Of a stretch of 64,000 nt of DNA, positions 35,433 through 47,529 are shown piece after piece. This DNA comes from Taenia hydatigena. Taxonomy: Eukaryota > Platyhelminthes > Cestoda > Cyclophyllidea > Taeniidae. The DNA lies in NCBI GenBank assembly GCA_036345935.2, contig JADWOT020000009.1:13280818-13344817 (forward strand). The letters run 5' to 3'. Under the pieces are notes generated by a model. The model did not search any database and had not been told where the DNA came from. It worked only from the letters and a program-made list of their open reading frames with translations. How positions within the stretch are numbered: position 1 is the first letter of the stretch; the number at the start of each line of letters is the position of its first letter. A program made the position numbers and the translations under genes.

Positions 35433-36025
35433 CTATTTACTCCCTATGGTTAAACCATCGGGTGGTTTGCCTCCTTCTACGATTAAATAGGCTTTGTCCT
35501 CGTAGCCGACGGGCGAAGCACCTCTGTAAGGTCGGATCTTATTGTGATGGACGGTTATGGGGTGAGTACGGGGTTCTGCATTCCGGGCGAGGTGGTTCGT
35601 GGGAGACAGGGCTTTTACTACGCGGAAGGGGTCTTTACTCCAAGGGTGGTAAGATTTGCGATGTGTCTTAGGTGGGGGAACCGGCCGATATATTTGGACG
35701 AGATCTCCTTCGTGGTAGGCAGTGGGTCTGGTATGAGACATTTGAAGGTATCGACAGGCAAGATTAAACGTCTTTCTTATCTCTTCTTCGAGACGTAGGA
35801 CGTAGTCCAGGACGTTGTCAGTAGCCACTTCTTTACTCGGTATGAATACATCGGAGGGAACTCTCATCTCGCGGCCTGTGAGCATCTTGAATGGAGAGAC
35901 ACCGGTTGATGTGTGGACTGTAGCCCTATAGGCGAGAAGAGCGCGTCCAAGGTGTAAATCCCAATCTCTCGGTCGTGCCTCCTTCGTAAAGGACTTTAGT
36001 AACCCTATCAGGGTCCGGTTTGTTC
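35433..36025 (-). pseudogene. Ty3/gypsy integrase C-terminal fragment, unit A
   Basis: This is the same sequence as the integrase end in unit B (38901-39494), cut at the N. It contains the GREMRVPSDVF word and the region following the integrase core. With its upstream part absent it is either a contig end or an allele of the unit B element, not a separate element. Confidence 0.85.
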
Positions 36026-36026
36026 N
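36026..36026. other. Single ambiguous base (N) at tandem junction
   Basis: The only N in the window. To its left the pol sequence is interrupted; to its right the sequence restarts at the equivalent of 32517. This looks like a contig join. Confidence 0.95.
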
Positions 36027-37402
36027 ACAATTTACTTACCCTTGATTCAAGTAGCGGCAGGAAAATTCTAATCGCGGTCGAACATTCGAGGAATCGTGCG
36101 CTGTCTCTAGGTAATCCGAAGCACCGCATTTTAATCAGCTATCAATAAGTGAAAGGTTAAACAATGCTACACCACCGTATTTATCCCACCTCATGCCAAC
36201 TCATTCGAAATTGCATTCTATTAATCTTGACGTTGGAAGCCCAACAGATAAAATGACTGGTCACTTCTCGAAACCAGCTTTTATGAGTTGACGATTAGGG
36301 GATATGACTCGGAGTTGGCGTACTCTAATTGAAATGTAGGGTTCTTTTCAAATTCAAAGCGACTGTCATTATTTAGGCTGTGAATTTAAGGAGGGCCAGC
36401 GGATGACATGGTTAATGGGCAGGGTGGACATCTGTTACATGGCTTAGACCATGCTCGAATTTTGTCCTTCCGAGGCAAAGACGATTGTCAGGCCTTGCAA
36501 CCCAACACCTAAACTTATTACATAAGAGTCAAACAACAATAATACAATAAGTGCATATTGAAAGAGTCAAAAAGAAGCTAAGGGATTATACGCCCGATCT
36601 CCTTCTTCTTCTTCTTCTTCCTATTCTTAGGATGAAACTTACCACCCCACCGCCGAAATGAACGCAATTACCAACTATTTTTTTGCTATTTGCTCTGCAT
36701 TGCATCACCGGTGCATACACGTACACACCCATTCACCAAATTTGTGTCATGCTCGTTCTTTGTGTCTATGCAGTGAGTTAGGGAGCTTTGGATGGAAGCA
36801 GACTACAGAATTTGTTTGCCAAACCAAGATAACACATGCACATCGTTGCATGGAAATTAAGCAGCACATTGATTAATTGGAATCATTGCTACGACGGCGG
36901 CGCAACCAGGCATAGTGCAAGCGAAGTTCTATTACGAAGCAGAAGCATGTTTGGTGGTGGATGGATGGATGGGTGGTTGAATGGCAACTCCACTTTAGTA
37001 ACACACGTTCCTTCTCCTCCTCCTCCATTAATGCTAGCACGCTGTGAACTGACAAGCATTCCTTTACTCAACACTATTTACCATTTCACCATTAGTGTCG
37101 CATGGACGCCACCTCCTTCTCCCTCCTTCGTATTTGGCCTCCTGGATGGTTGGAACCCACGTCAAGCCTTAACCTTGCTACTCAATGTGGTAACGTAAGT
37201 GCGCCACTTTTGTGAAAAGCACCCACAACCAAGCACCATGTTAGCACAATCGACAGCAAACTCGAAATTCGAATGCATGAATGGCAGGTTGCGCGTGAAG
37301 TGATGAGGTTTTGCATATGACAAGATTACTCTCAACGCTGTTGTAAATCAGCTCTGCTACTAAACACATGAGTAATGGAATCAGAAGTGCACAAACAAAC
37401 AG

Positions 37403-38283
37403 TGTAATACTTTGTTGGTTTGAAGTGCCGATGTCGGTCAGGGTCACAGGGATGGCCAGATTGCTTTAGCTTATTGCCCTCTGCCCGTTGAATACATATA
37501 TTCTATCCAAGTACTCTGCCTTCTTTTGCCTTCAAGGGAGCCTCGTGACACCACAATGGTGGTACTAGAAAGCAAATTCGAAACTATGGGCCTTCTATCC
37601 TGATTTGTGCCACCTGTTGCATATTGCAACGGTGCGAAATAAGTGCATTTGCTACAGATGGAAGTAGTTCTGACCTCCCATAGCATAAGGGCTGAGAATG
37701 GCGTCCGCCATCAGCATCTACCCCATCTCCTGTTCCAGAGGAAAGCTATTAACAACTGAAGCGACACTAGCCATGGACCATCTAGAAAGGTTTTGTTCCA
37801 AAGAATACCCTAATATACTTGCTTAAGGAGATCGGCGTACCAACACCTCCCTACGAACATACTGAGAATCGGCAGAACGTCTTATTCTGAACTTCGTTCC
37901 CAGGCCAAACGATATTCCAAGAGGGATCACTGACGTTTGTGTCAAGCATCACCTCAACCACGTCTAATGTCGGCGACTGGGATGGTTAGCTCGTGGGTAC
38001 TTGTTGCAGCACTGACTACGTTGTGATGGCTGACACGGGAGGTGCACCAAGGGGTGCGTCGAGGACGACGCTAGAAAAAAGGGAGGAGCAATATAGAACT
38101 TTGCTTGTTTGGACTACCGGATTCGGTTAGGGTCACAGAGGTGGCCACATTGCCCTAACTGCGTAGGCTTTCCTCCGGGCCATGCCACAAGCTCATTTTT
38201 CTCTGTCCGTTTAATATATACATGTGTATACTACCCCAGTATTCTGCCTTCGTTTGCCTTCAAGAGAGCCTTAGGACGCTACA
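37403..38283 (+). mobile_element. Short non-autonomous LTR retrotransposon (TRIM-like), unit B
   Basis: Counterpart of the element at 33910: 5' LTR 37403-37555, 3' LTR about 38092-38283, same flanks. It lacks a short segment (tctgatgaactgcca at 34430-34444) present in unit A, so the gag-like start codon is gone in this version. Confidence 0.85.
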
Positions 38284-38631
38284 AGCAGCATGCCACTTTT
38301 AAATTTTGCATGGCTACTGTCTGCAAATCTCATACGATCATTTCTGTGAGTTTATAAATCTCCCTTATCTATTGCCTGTGCTCCCATCTATGCTTGCATA
38401 GTAAATTCTTGCACAAGTTAGTTTACCTTGAATTTGAAAAGACTCCAGAATTCTAAGCAAGTATTGTTATGCCAAGAATTAATAAACATAAAATATTTTG
38501 GTTTTATCGAACAAATATTGATGCGATTGGCTAGATGTGTACGCAAAGTGTCTATGCAATGCGCACGATTGTGCCCGCTTGTTCCGGTGAACGAAGCATT
38601 ACCTGCTGTGAGAAGTTAGAGATGCAGTAAC

Positions 38632-38860
38632 TGTAGGGGTTCCTTTTCTCCCTCCTGGTCACCCTTCAATGTAGAAGTCTGCGTACGAATTGACATCTTT
38701 AATATATATGGGGTGCTAATTACACAGCTCAGCGAGATATGGGGGTTCAGGCCAAGGACGTGTCACGCTCCCGCGAGTCTCCTTGCTGCTCCGTCACGTG
38801 GCTCAAATTGACTTCCCGCCTCTGGCCTACAAAGCGCATTTAAAGGATATAAGTATTACA
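38632..38860 (-). mobile_element. Family-2 LTR (3' LTR of the Ty3/gypsy element)
   Basis: Same as 35162-35391: TGTAATACTTATATCC at 38860 to CCCTACA at 38632, preceded by the purine tract at the end of pol. The matching 5' LTR was not found upstream of gag. Confidence 0.75.
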
Positions 38861-38900
38861 TAGCCCCCTCGTCTTTTGAGCGCCGTTCCCGGCGAACCCC

Positions 38901-41900
38901 CTATTTATTCCCTATGGTTAAACCATCGGGTGGTTTGCCTCCTTCTACGATTAAATAGGCTTTGTCCTCGTAGCCGACGGGCGAAGCACCTCTGTAAGGT
39001 CGGATCTTATTGTGATGGACGGTTATGGGGTGAGTACGGGGTTCTGCATTCCGGGCGAGGTGGTTCGTGGGAGACAGGACTTTTACTACGCGGAAGGGGT
39101 CTTTACTCCAAGGGTGGTAAGATTTGCGATGTGTCTTAGGTGGGGGAACCGGCCGATATATTTGGACGAGATCTCCTTCGTGGTAGGCAGTGGGTCTGGT
39201 ATGAGACATTTGAAGGTATCGACAGGCAAGATTAAACGTCTTTCTTATCTCTTCTTTGAGACGTAGGACGTAGTCCAGGACGTTGTCAGTAGCCACTTCT
39301 TTACTCGGTATGAATACATCGGAGGGAACTCTCATCTCGCGGCCCGTGAGCATCTTGAATGGAGAGACACCGGTTGATGTGTGGACTGTAGCCCTATAGG
39401 CGAAAAGAGCGCGTCCAAGGTGTAAATCCCAATCTCTCGGTCGTGCCTCCTTCGTAAAGGACTTCAGTAACCCTATCAGGGTCCGGTTAGTTCTTTCCAC
39501 TTGTCCATTGCCCTACGGATGTCCAGGTGTCGTGCACGTTTTTGCGATTCCGAGGGACTTGCATAATTCAGCGAACACTCGGCTTTCGAAATTAGGGCCT
39601 TGGTCGCTATGGACTGATACGGACACTCCGTGTTGACAGATTCAACGATTAAAAGTGGTCGACGCGTCTGTCTCGGCGTCTTGAGACCTCATGGGTTCCG
39701 CTTCGGCCACTTTCGTGAAGTAGTCAACCATAACTAAGATGTATCGGTTTCCCCTCGTGGTAAGAGGTAGAGGACCCATGATGTCTACACCCACTCGCTC
39801 GTCCGGAAACCCCGTAAGCATAGGCTGCAGGGGTGCCACTGCTGTGGAATGAGGGTTCTTGAACCTGCTGCAAGTAATGCAGGTTCGGCAGAAGTCGTGC
39901 ACGTCTGGGGAGAGGGAGAGTCACCAGTATAGCTTCATCGAGGTCTCCACCATCTTCTTCTCACCTACGTGGCCCAATTGTTCATACAGCTCTTGAAGGG
40001 CTGTTTGCATCAGGGAACCTGGGACAACCAGGCGCTTGGGAGACGTGGCGTCTTCTTGGTACCACAAGACTTCATCTCCCAGGGAGAGTTTGGACCATTG
40101 TTGCCATGTCTGCTTGGCTGTCTTGCTGGATGATTTCATCTCTTCCGCAGTGGGGTTGGACGAGGATGCCAGAAACCTGTCGTATAACAAGGACGTGTCG
40201 GGGTCTGTACTCCGTGTGTTTCTCCACTGATGTTTAGTCGGCTCGCTTAAAAATAGGGTTCCCACTACACCGCTATGCCTATCGACTGAGAGGGGTTTGC
40301 GGGATAATGCATCCACGTTGCTATGCCAGTTTCCTTTTCTGTACTGCACAGTGAAGTCATATTGTTGCAGTTCCTCGTGCGAACGTGCAACAGAATCATC
40401 GATCTCCTTCATTGTTTCCAACCAGGTCAGCGCCTGATAGTCTGTTCTCACTATGAGCTGTCTCGCTATAAGATAGTGCTTGAAGTGTCGCACCATTGTA
40501 TAGATGGCGAAAAGTTCACGTTCTGTTGCACACTTCTGCCTCATTTTTTTGTTTAGTCTGACACTAGCGTAGGCAATGACGTGTTCCCTACCTTCTTCGT
40601 CTCTTTGCGAAAGTACACTGCCCACGGCCACGTCACCGGCGTCCATGCCTAGTACGAAGGGAGGTGCGGCGGTCTCGAAATTTGGTAAAGCCAAAATCGG
40701 AGCAGAGCAGAGCATTTGCTTTAGTTCTTTGAAGGCTTCATCATGTTCATTCTCCCACTCGAAATTTCTTTTTGCCTGCTTCTCGGTTGGCTTGTGTAAA
40801 GGACTAGCAATCTTGGCAAAGCCTCTAACGAAGCGCCCATAGTAGTTTGCCAAACCGAGGAAGCTGCGAAGTTCTGTCTGATAAGTTGGTGTTGGCCAGC
40901 CAGGTTCTCACTGGTTTTGTGCGGTCTTCAGTGACTGCCATCGCATCTGACGAGACTGTGTGCCCCAGAAAGTTGACTGAACGACGAAGAAAATGACACT
41001 TCTTTGGATTCAAGGTCAAACCTGCATCCTGCAGATGGTCTAGGACTAGCTTAAGATTGGCGTTATGCTCGCGGATGCCTCTACCGAAATCAAGGATGTC
41101 ATCGAGGTAGATTATGCAATGTTTCGGGAAGAGCCCAATCAGTGCTGTCTGCATCAGGCGCTACAAAGTGGCTGCGGCGTTACAGAGTCCAAACGGCATT
41201 GTCTGGAATTCATGAAGCCTGTTGGGTACTATGAAAGCCGTCTTCTCTCTATCTTCTTCCGTCACTTCTACATGCCAGTATTGAGATTTTAAGTCTAGTG
41301 TGGAGAACCACTTTGATCCATGCAAAGCATCCAAGGAGTCGTTGAAATGAGGTAAGGGAAAGGCGTCCTTCTTGGTTACGGCATTTAACTTCCTGTAATC
41401 GATGCACATCCGTGGACTACCGTCACTTTTCTTTACCAGTGCGATTGAAGAAGCTCATGGTGACTTGGGTGGTTTAATAACTTTACCCTTGATCAACTCT
41501 TCCATTAGACGGATCGCTTCGTCCTGGAGGGTAGGGGGGGTATACGTCTGGGCATACGCCGGTGTCAATAGTGTGTTTGACCATACTTGTTCGGCCGAGT
41601 TTTGTTCCTTGCCATGAGAACATACTCGGATACTTGCTAAGCAATGAGTGTAGCTCCTTTCTCTCGGTACCGGTGATGTGCGTTAACTGGGAGCAAAGTT
41701 TATCTAAGTTGTTGATCGGGATGCCCGCAACTTCGAAAAGGGCGCTACGGATTTCGTCTGCGTCCTTTTTAGGAGAGGATCTGACTAGGGTTGTTTCCTT
41801 TTACTGCTGGGTCACGAATGACCCTTCTGCAAAATTTAGGACCGCCTTGGTGTTACGAAGGAAGTCAACACCGAGTATCGCGTCGCAAATCAACTGAGGG

Positions 41901-42827
41901 CACATAATCAATGGGACTTGCCACGTTTCTGTCCCCAGTGACACTTTTAGCAACGTCTCTTCTTCTACTTCCATCTACTCCCCTCTGCTGAGAGAAGTTT
42001 TGCGGAGGAAGGAACCGTGCGAAATTTATTGTGGAGATCTGGGAACGCTTGAGGGTTCACTATTGACTTGGCTGCGCCTGGGTCAAGAAGGAAACTACAG
42101 GGGCGTCCCTCTAGTTTGCCGGAGACTCGCATAAATGAGATAGAACCATGGGAGGATAAGCATGATAAGGAATAGTGCTGCTCACCTGCTTTTGTGATAC
42201 GGGGTGGAGGGGTCCACCGCGGACGTGTGGAAGTCGGTTGTCGGGGGGACGTGTGGAGCGGCGAAGTCAGGAGAAGTTCCTGACGTTTCCTAGTTGCTGT
42301 ATCGACCAGCTGGCTAAGATCGCTGGTCTTCATGGCCTAAAGTTTTGCAAAGATGGATGGGGGACAGACGCCGGCTTTGAATTAAACAGTCACCCATCTT
42401 TTCAGCTTGTTAGGTGGGCAGCCTCTGAAAGCCCGTTCGGCGAGGATTTGCAGTACTCCCGCGTAGTCCTCGTCGTTTTCGCCTACTTTTGGTCGCAAAG
42501 AAAGCACTTTCTAGCGAGCGACTCCTCTCGTTGGTCAATAAAGAGCTGGGTCAGAATCTCGCAGCACTGGTCGAGATGGGAGTTGGGTGAGACTCCGGCA
42601 TCAACCGCTGCGGAGAAAAGCTCTTGCGGGACAGCGTGCAGGATCAGCGGAATCCTATGCCGCTGGGGGTAAAAGTGGATGTTAAACCTAACGGTTTTCA
42701 TCCAATCTCCGAAGTTCATTCCTTCCTTGAAATAAGGGAGGTCCGCCAACGTTGCCACCAGTGTGAAGGGTCTCTCCTCTCCCTTCCTGCTTGACACCAG
42801 CGTCAGTGATCCCTCTTGGCAGTTCAT
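38901..42827 (-). pseudogene. Decayed Ty3/gypsy gag-pol (gag, protease, RT, RNase H, integrase)
   Basis: Domain order read from 42827 downward is gag-like (42483-42827), protease (41965-42333), reverse transcriptase (about 41900-40825), RNase H (40853-40230) and integrase (40100-38901). This order is that of Ty3/gypsy. Visible motifs are a protease LLDPGAA where D-T/S-G is expected, RT CIDYRKLN, MPFGLCNA and YLDDIL, RNase H AYASVRLNKK and RTDYQALTW, and integrase FCRTCITCSRF, VDIMGPL, VHSDQGPNFES and GNGQVERTNRT. It is broken by stops at about 41161 (in RT), 39921 (before the CxxC motif) and near 39522 (before GNGQVE), and by frameshifts in gag, before RT and near 40870-40890. It cannot make an intact polyprotein. 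Confidence 0.92.
39921..40853 (-). pseudogene. Longest surviving pol frame: RNase H to integrase start
   Basis: 310 codons. It begins in the RT connection region (ANYYGRFVRGFAKIA), runs through RNase H (D at FVLGMDAG, E at CATERELFA, D at RTDYQAL) and a linker to LGHVGEKKM at the start of the integrase zinc region, and ends at a nonsense codon after KLYW. The frame before it is shifted relative to RT. Confidence 0.9.
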
Positions 42828-43351
42828 TGGACTTGGAATTTCATTTGGCCTGGGAACGAAGTTCAGAATAGGACGCTATGCCGACTATCAGTATGTCCGT
42901 AGGGAGGTGCTAGTACGCCAATCTCCTTAAGCAATTATATTAGGGGCAACCTTTAGACTAAAACCTTTCTAGGTGGTCCATGGTTGGTGTCACTTCAGTT
43001 GTTAATAGCTTTCCTGTGAAACAAGGGATAGGGTAGATGCCGAATGTTGACGTCGTTCTTAGCCCTTGTGCTACGTGAGGTCAGAAATACTCCCATCTGT
43101 AGCACATGCACCTCTTTCGCGCCCTTGCATTATGCTACAGGTGGTAGAAATTGGGATAGAAGGCCCATGGAGTCGATTTTGCTGTCTAATGCCACCAATG
43201 AAGCGTCCCGAGGGTACCTTGAAGACAAAAGAAGGCAGAGGACTTCGATAGAATATATATATTCAACGGGCAGAGGGCAATAAGCTAAAGTAATCTGGCC
43301 ACCTCTGTGACCCTGACCGACATCGGTAGTTCAAACAAGCAAAGTATTACG
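42786..43351 (-). mobile_element. Family-1 5' LTR and leader joined to Ty3/gypsy gag
   Basis: Minus strand: LTR 43351-43199 (CGTAATACTTTGC to GACGCTTCA; the first T is changed to C), then a leader and MNCQEGSLT start like the short LTR elements. At gtgtcaagc (about 42786) it departs from the short elements and enters gag. The flank before the LTR ends aacag, as in the other H-linked copies. Confidence 0.75.
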
Positions 43352-44640
43352 CTGTTTGTTTTTGCACTTCAATGCTCATGTGTTTTGCAGTAGAGCTGAT
43401 TTACAACAACGTTGAGCGTAATCTTGCCATAAGCAATACCTCATCACTTCACGCGCAACCTGCCATTCATGCATTCGAATTTCGAGTTCGCTGTCGATTG
43501 TACTAGCATAGTGCTTGGTTGTGGGTGCTTTTCACAAAAGTGGCGCACTTATGTTACCACATTGAGTAGCAAGGTTAAGGCTTGACGTGGGTTCCAACCA
43601 TCCAGGAGGCCAAATACGAAGGAGGGAGAAGGAGGTGGCGTCCATGCGACACTAATGGTGAAATGGTAAATAGTGTTGAGTAAAGGAATGCTTGTCAGTT
43701 CACAGCGTGCTAGCATTAATGGAGGAGGAAGAGGAGAAGGAACGTGTGCTTCTGAAGTGGAGTTGCCATTCAACCACCCATCCATCCATCCACCACCTAA
43801 CATGCTTCTGCTTCGTAAAAGAACTTCGCTTGCACTATGTCTGGTTGCGCCGCCGTCGTAGCACCGGAGGAATCATACTGCAATGATTCCAATTAATCAA
43901 CGAGCTGCTTAATTTTCCTAGCAATAGTGTGCATATGTTACCTCGGTTTGTCTAACAAATTAATCATGTAACTTGCTTCCATCCATAGCTCCGTAACTCA
44001 CTGCATAGACACAAAGAACGAACATGAAACACATTTAGTATATGGGTGTGTATGTGTATGCACTTGTGATGCAATGCAGAGCATGTAGCAAAAAATTAAT
44101 ATGTAATTGCGTTAATTTTGGCGGTGGAGTGATAAGTTTCATTTTACGAATAGGAAGGAAAAGAAAAGGAACGACAACAATAATAATAGTAATAGCAATA
44201 AGAAGAGAAGAAGAGGGAACGAAAAAGCGAAATGGACTCTTGACCAACACAACCGGTGCACTTGCATGGCCTTAACGCCAACGATCTCACCGGCACAGAT
44301 TGAGCAACTGCATGAGATATTAATGAAGGAGGAGGATGAGGGAAACGCTTGCTTCCTACCAACTCACAGCAGGACTAGTTGGTGAGATTGTCCTTCTCGT
44401 TAATGCAGCATCTGCACTATGCGGAGGGTGTTGTTACGTACACCGCAATTGTTGTTGTTGCTGTTCATGCACCCGCTTGCACGACCAGCGGTTAGCCAAG
44501 AAGGAGGAGTTGATTGATGGTAGCATTTGCTTCTACCAAGTGCTGGCCACCTTCCCCACTTCACTCCGCCGATGAAAGCACCTTCGGCTGTGCATTCACC
44601 CCTTCGATTCGCGCTCGCCTTTCCAGCATTTAGTGTTTGG
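43352..44640 (+). repeat. Dispersed repeat family H, long copy
   Basis: Matches 20801-22050 in the same orientation over most of its length (gatttacaacaacgttgagc near 43398; GGA-rich run near 43722). With the inverted H in unit B (36600-37402) it flanks the Ty3/gypsy element as inverted repeats. Confidence 0.75.
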
Positions 44641-45360
44641 ATGTAAGGTCATGGTGTCTGCAACATATTGCAGTTGTCCGCCGGAGTCGGCAATGCTGCT
44701 CCTACCATCGTCAGCACCGTCGTACGTTGCGGTGTCATGAGGATGAAACTCAGTGCATCACGCCTCCTTCTAGAGTTGTCCAGCAATTTTCGCACAGATC
44801 TATCCATCAATAAACTGCACCTCATCATCGTCACTGCATGCTTAGCACGTGCAGCGTGACAGTAGTGATCAGGCAGCTGGCTTTCAAACGGTGAAGCAAT
44901 TGATTCAGTCACTTGCTTCAAGCACCATCTGGTCAGGTGATGCTATTGCATACTGCAGGTGTATATTTGTTCGTTTTCTTTCGGGAATGCAGTATTTGCC
45001 AACGCTTTCGCATTTTCATATTTGATTAAATTTGACTCGCCATTTATGTTGGAACTACATTCTTTGTTGCACATCATCAGCACAAGCGATGAGGGATAGT
45101 AGCATTAAGCACAAATCCCTACGACTAATTAAATACCCTGATTTAAATGCACTTTTGTGTATGTAATTGGTTGTACATTCGTAAATTCATGAGTTATGAG
45201 TAGTACGAATTAATTTTCGCATTAAGCAGAGATTATTCACCGTTGAATGTCATATTGTTTCTCCCATCCAAGTAAGGCGCAAAGCATGCACATTAGACCA
45301 GCACCACACGCACAACATATTTGACAGGGTGTTGTGAAAGGCCAACCATTACTATACTGC
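44641..45360. other. Intergenic, one repeat match
   Basis: 44840-44935 matches the start of repeat K at 18230-18325. The rest is AT-rich and shows no gene. Confidence 0.5.
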
Positions 45361-45370
45361 CACGACTTAC

Positions 45371-45542
45371 GCTGTTACATGTAGGCTTGTTAGTCGGGCA
45401 CAACGAGCTGGCATGTCATTGGCCTGAGGCGACATGCATCCAATTAAAATTGCTTCCAATATGGAGGACGAGGCGATTAACTTTACACAATTAATTTGAG
45501 CAATGTGTCCATTAAACTTCTGCATGACGAAGAGAGGTGGAC
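45371..45542 (-). CDS. Candidate internal exon, minus strand, unknown gene
   Basis: Acceptor gatggcag, strong donor gtaagtc, 172 nt, phase 1 to 2, open throughout (words PLFVMQKFNGH, MSPQANDMPARC). Another coding-like minus-strand frame lies at 45750-46010 (RYRPRLMYPAEEFDP). A connecting exon was not found and no family was recognised. Confidence 0.3.
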
Positions 45543-46248
45543 CTGCCATCAGTAAGTATAAAGAACGCCTAATCCGCTCACATCTGTGACTCCAGAGATT
45601 GTCCGATGAGGAGAACTGTCCGACTGCATTGTGGCTTAAAAGAGGCCAGTGGAAGCATGGATAATGAAACGGAGTTAAACTGACAGTAGGAATACCGACG
45701 CGTCAGGTAACGCTGTCATTCAACAGCTACGCAAATGACAAAATTTTGCTCAAAAGACGTTGCGCACAATGTAGATTGGACCAGATGACGGGGCTCCATA
45801 AAAGTGTCTTATTATGGGGTCAAACTCTTCAGCTGGATACATAAGACGGGGACGATATCTCGTGCCCCCTTGTTTAGTCGTCCGCTGCAGACGAGACATG
45901 AGTTTGAATACCACATGCGCTTTTGAACTCGACTGAGTTAATGGAGCGTAAGCCTGCTTCGCATTAACTGTTGCTGGGCTTTGCAGCCTTAGTTTCATCA
46001 AATGACTCAAACTTCACGTGTCGGTGAATCCCAAATGCTGACAAACACTTATTTTTGCTTCAGAATGCACCACTCCATCATTTTGCTAGAGATTGACGTT
46101 TGAGAAGAACTCTCGCAAACCCACGCGTCAGGCGTGCTCGCATCAGTTGATGAAAACCACTCTCCCAGCTAAATAAACAGACAAAATTTGAGATCCTCGA
46201 AAGAAACTCAAGTAAAATCACATCGTTCTCTCAGCGCTGTTCGCCATT

Positions 46249-46846
46249 ATGCCACCTTTCTGTGACGTGCATTTATGCACTTATAAGAAGTGTCAGCGAC
46301 TAAGTACACTTCAGCACTCACGCTTCAACTTCGCCTATTCGGTGTCCCACGTCTATCACAAAGCGCTAGCATTGCCATCGTAGCTGCATCGAATTGCTGA
46401 CCTCGTAAATATGGAGTCGAACTAGCCTTAGGGCAATACAGCCATTGCAATGCTTCCTCACACCGACAGTGCAGTTCCATTATAGCATAGGCACAGACGG
46501 CAGACACTCGCTGTAACTTGACTACTGCACTGTTGTTTTGTAGAAAAGCTAGATTCGTTGCTAACTGTAAGTCCTCTGCTCTATCCCTATTCATCACGCA
46601 CATCCACACTTTCAATTTTCTTTGTGAAATATTGCAGCCGACACAGTAATTGGCTTGTGGTACACAGCAAGGAATATTAGTGGGAGCAAATACAGGTATA
46701 AAGCTCAATACTTACCTCAGGGAAGGAAGAATTTGGAAACCGTGATTGTGGCGAAGAAGAGCGAAGGGGTAGAGGAGGTGCCACTCGGTCAAACGGTGTC
46801 GCTTCCAGTGGTTAAGGACGCTTCAGTAAATCTGACCAGCACTTAA
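46249..46846 (+). CDS. Candidate small three-exon gene, 120 residues, unknown
   Basis: Exons 46249-46379, 46544-46566 (a 23-nt micro-exon) and 46638-46846 join in phase from an ATG to TAA (363 nt). The last exon is the most convincing: acceptor atattgcag, 69 codons including the stop, with words SKYRYKAQYLPQG and LGQTVSLPVVKDASV. The micro-exon has acceptor ttttgtag and donor gtaagt. The first donor (gtagct) is weaker, and the true start may lie further upstream. The opposite strand is also open (46325-46708, 127 codons), so only one of the two can be right. No domain is recognised. Confidence 0.4.
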
Positions 46847-47529
46847 TTTAACGTTTGATCCTGTCTTGTACCATGGAAAGCAACCCCCAGTGCACCTCGA
46901 TACACATCGTGCAATTGCATACCGGGTGATCAAATGCTCAATTGTTAGGAGAGTCGACTGGATATGTGTGAAATGTAGGTGTCTAAACTATGCATACCGA
47001 AAAAGCTGCCTCGCATTAACTGGAAAATACGTTCTCAATCGTTTTTGGACAGTCACTTGACAGGCCACAGAGCTGGATTAATTGAAACACCACGCAAGGA
47101 AGGTGTTGTGCTCGCATGGTAGCAGTGCGCACCTCAGTGTGTGCAAGGATGCGTGTGATGGACCAAGTAATTTGTCTACAAAGTGGTTATCATCCACCGC
47201 AATGCAAGGATGATGAGAGAGACAAAGCGAAGCGATATGGCGTATAATCCCTTAGCTGCTTTTGACTCTTGCAATATGCGCTCGTTGTATTATTGTCGTT
47301 GGACTCTTATATGATAAGCTTAAATGTTGGGGTGCGAGGCCTGACAATCGTCTTTCTGCCCGCTAAGCTGAGCTTTAGAAGGGCGAAATTGGGGCAGGGT
47401 CTTAGCCATATAACAGATGACCACCCTGCCCATTAACCATGTCATCTGCTGGCCCAACTTTGACCATTAATTAAACTCACGGCTTAAATGATGGCAATTA
47501 CTTCGAATTTAAAAAGAACTCCTCATTTT

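Larger units (their letters stand above)
32517..36025 (+). repeat. Tandem unit A of a 3.5-kb duplication
   Basis: Matches 36027-39494 almost base for base (starts caatttacttacccttgatt in both; includes repeats D and H, a short LTR element, a family-2 LTR and the 3' end of Ty3/gypsy pol). Differences are scattered single bases and small indels, for example a longer TA run at 34739-34755. The unit ends abruptly in pol at the N. Confidence 0.95.
36027..39494 (+). repeat. Tandem unit B of the 3.5-kb duplication
   Basis: The second unit, equivalent to 32517-36025. Unlike unit A, it continues into the rest of the Ty3/gypsy element. It has its own small differences, such as TA for TG at the start of the 3' LTR of the short LTR element (38092-38093). 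Confidence 0.95.

Noticed and set aside
35926..36129. Open frame running across the N at 36026
   Set aside because: It spans a probable contig join; the two sides are unrelated sequences.
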